Shown: one piece after another, positions 63,488 through 64,000 of the stretch
Layout of the letters: the number at the start of each line of letters is the position of its first letter
How positions within the stretch are numbered: the first letter of the stretch is position 1
Assembly: GCF_004127445.1 (NCBI RefSeq)
Contig: NZ_QEXM01000037.1
Location: 124,001 to 188,000, forward strand
Source: Streptomyces alfalfae
GTDB lineage: Bacteria; Actinomycetota; Actinomycetes; Streptomycetales; Streptomycetaceae
Reading direction: 5' to 3'
Length of the DNA stretch: 64,000 nucleotides
The notes under the pieces: generated by a model
What the model saw: the letters and a program-made list of their open reading frames with translations, nothing else
Databases searched by the model: none
What the model was told of the DNA's origin: nothing
Made by a program: the position numbers and the translations under genes

Positions 63488-64000
63488 TCAGGCGGGCTGC
63501 TGCGCGGAGGCGATGCGCTCGGCGCGCAGCGCCTCGTACCACCGGTCGTCCGTGGGCGGCAGCGCGTTCACATCGAGGGCCAGCTTGAGGAGCAGGTCCG
63601 CGATCAGCGGGTTGCGGGCGAGGACGGGACCGTGCATGTACGTGCCGAAGACCGTGCCGTTGTACGCGCCCTCGGTGCCGTCGCCCGTGCCGTTGCCCCG
63701 GCCGAGCGTCACGCGGGCGAAGGGGCGGGCCGCCGGGCCGACGTGGGTGATGCCCTGGTGGTTCTCGAAGCCCGTCAGCGAGGGCAGGCCGAGCTGCGGG
63801 TCGATGTCGGCGAGGACGTCACCGACACACCGCTCGCCCTCGCCGCGGGTGGAGACCACGTCGAGCAGGCCGAGGCCCGGCTCGCGCTGGCCGAGGTCGT
63901 TGATGAACTCGTTGCCGAGGATCTGGTACCCGGCGCAGACCGAGAAGACGATCGCGCCGTTGCCCACGGCCCGCTGGAGGCCGCCGTCGCGGCGCAGCCG
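63488..64000 (-). CDS. gatD: GatD-like glutamine amidotransferase (5' end outside window)
   Basis: The C-terminal 170 residues are visible and the frame is open to the window end. Class I amidotransferase: nucleophile Cys in FSVCAGYQILG and His in GTYMHGP. The MurT/GatD pair amidates the Glu of lipid II in Gram-positives; CobQ/CobB-like domains are relatives. The MurT partner would be beyond the window. Confidence 0.85.
   Translation of the reverse strand, partial: RLRRDGGLQRAVGNGAIVFSVCAGYQILGNEFINDLGQREPGLGLLDVVSTRGEGERCVGDVLADIDPQLGLPSLTGFENHQGITHVGPAARPFARVTLGRGNGTGDGTEGAYNGTVFGTYMHGPVLARNPLIADLLLKLALDVNALPPTDDRWYEALRAERIASAQQPA

Overview
This window is a stretch of chromosome from a high-GC actinobacterium, almost certainly a Streptomyces. 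The evidence is the very high G+C with GC-rich third codon positions, and family markers typical of the genus: a Streptomyces subtilisin inhibitor-type secreted protein, a WhiJ-like/DUF397/anti-sigma-type ATPase locus, a DasR-like GntR regulator beside a dre-like operator, a ClpP paralogue, an ECF41 SigJ-type sigma factor, and only two TTA codons noticed in reading all the genes. The content is mostly core metabolism and regulation. I saw no phage, insertion sequence, CRISPR array, rRNA or tRNA.

Layout. 1-8 kb: amidohydrolase (cut by the window edge), Sfp-type phosphopantetheinyl transferase, YigZ protein, sbcDC and a rhodanese whose 5' end looks disrupted. 8-18 kb: SDR, DUF885 peptidase, Lrp regulator divergent from a Cys/Met-type PLP enzyme, a membrane/ACT/GNAT fusion, Tat-exported PhoD with an upstream PHO box, VOC protein, alpha/beta hydrolase and SigJ-like factor. 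18-25 kb: GntR regulator with a dre-like operator over its -35, ROK regulator, a two-component pair divergent from an ABC exporter, and a small TTA-containing gene. 25-33 kb: 3-hydroxyisobutyryl-CoA hydrolase-like protein, meaB-mutB-mutA (written in genome order; transcribed mutA to meaB) and purB, i.e. valine/propionate catabolism and purine synthesis. 33-41 kb: SGNH hydrolase, a MarR fragment, two CNNM/CorC membrane proteins, GNAT and an FtsX/MacB-type ABC pair. 41-47 kb: a Fic/Doc-like toxin-antitoxin pair, a methyltransferase and biotin synthesis (bioD-bioA-bioB divergent from bioF). 47-54 kb: WhiJ-like locus, a decayed DUF6328 gene, an NlpC/P60 hydrolase behind a ydaO (c-di-AMP) riboswitch, a ClpP with no catalytic His, an orphan Phd/YefM antitoxin, and a membrane protein divergent from a TetR regulator. 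53.5-58.4 kb: urease cluster ureABCFGD with a GlnR-like box upstream. 58.4-64 kb: a twice-frameshifted epimerase, acyltransferase, SSI-type inhibitor, a 52-residue membrane protein, CtaG, phosphofructokinase and a GatD-like amidotransferase (cut by the window edge).

The most useful observations are regulatory and structural: the riboswitch, PHO box, GlnR box, dre-like operator, leaderless promoters, and several genes with frameshifts or missing catalytic residues. The frameshifts at three loci could be real decay or assembly indels, and need raw-read checking. I found no convincing wholly new multi-gene system. The closest candidates are the catalytic-His-less ClpP divergent from an orphan antitoxin, and the TM-ACT-GNAT fusion.
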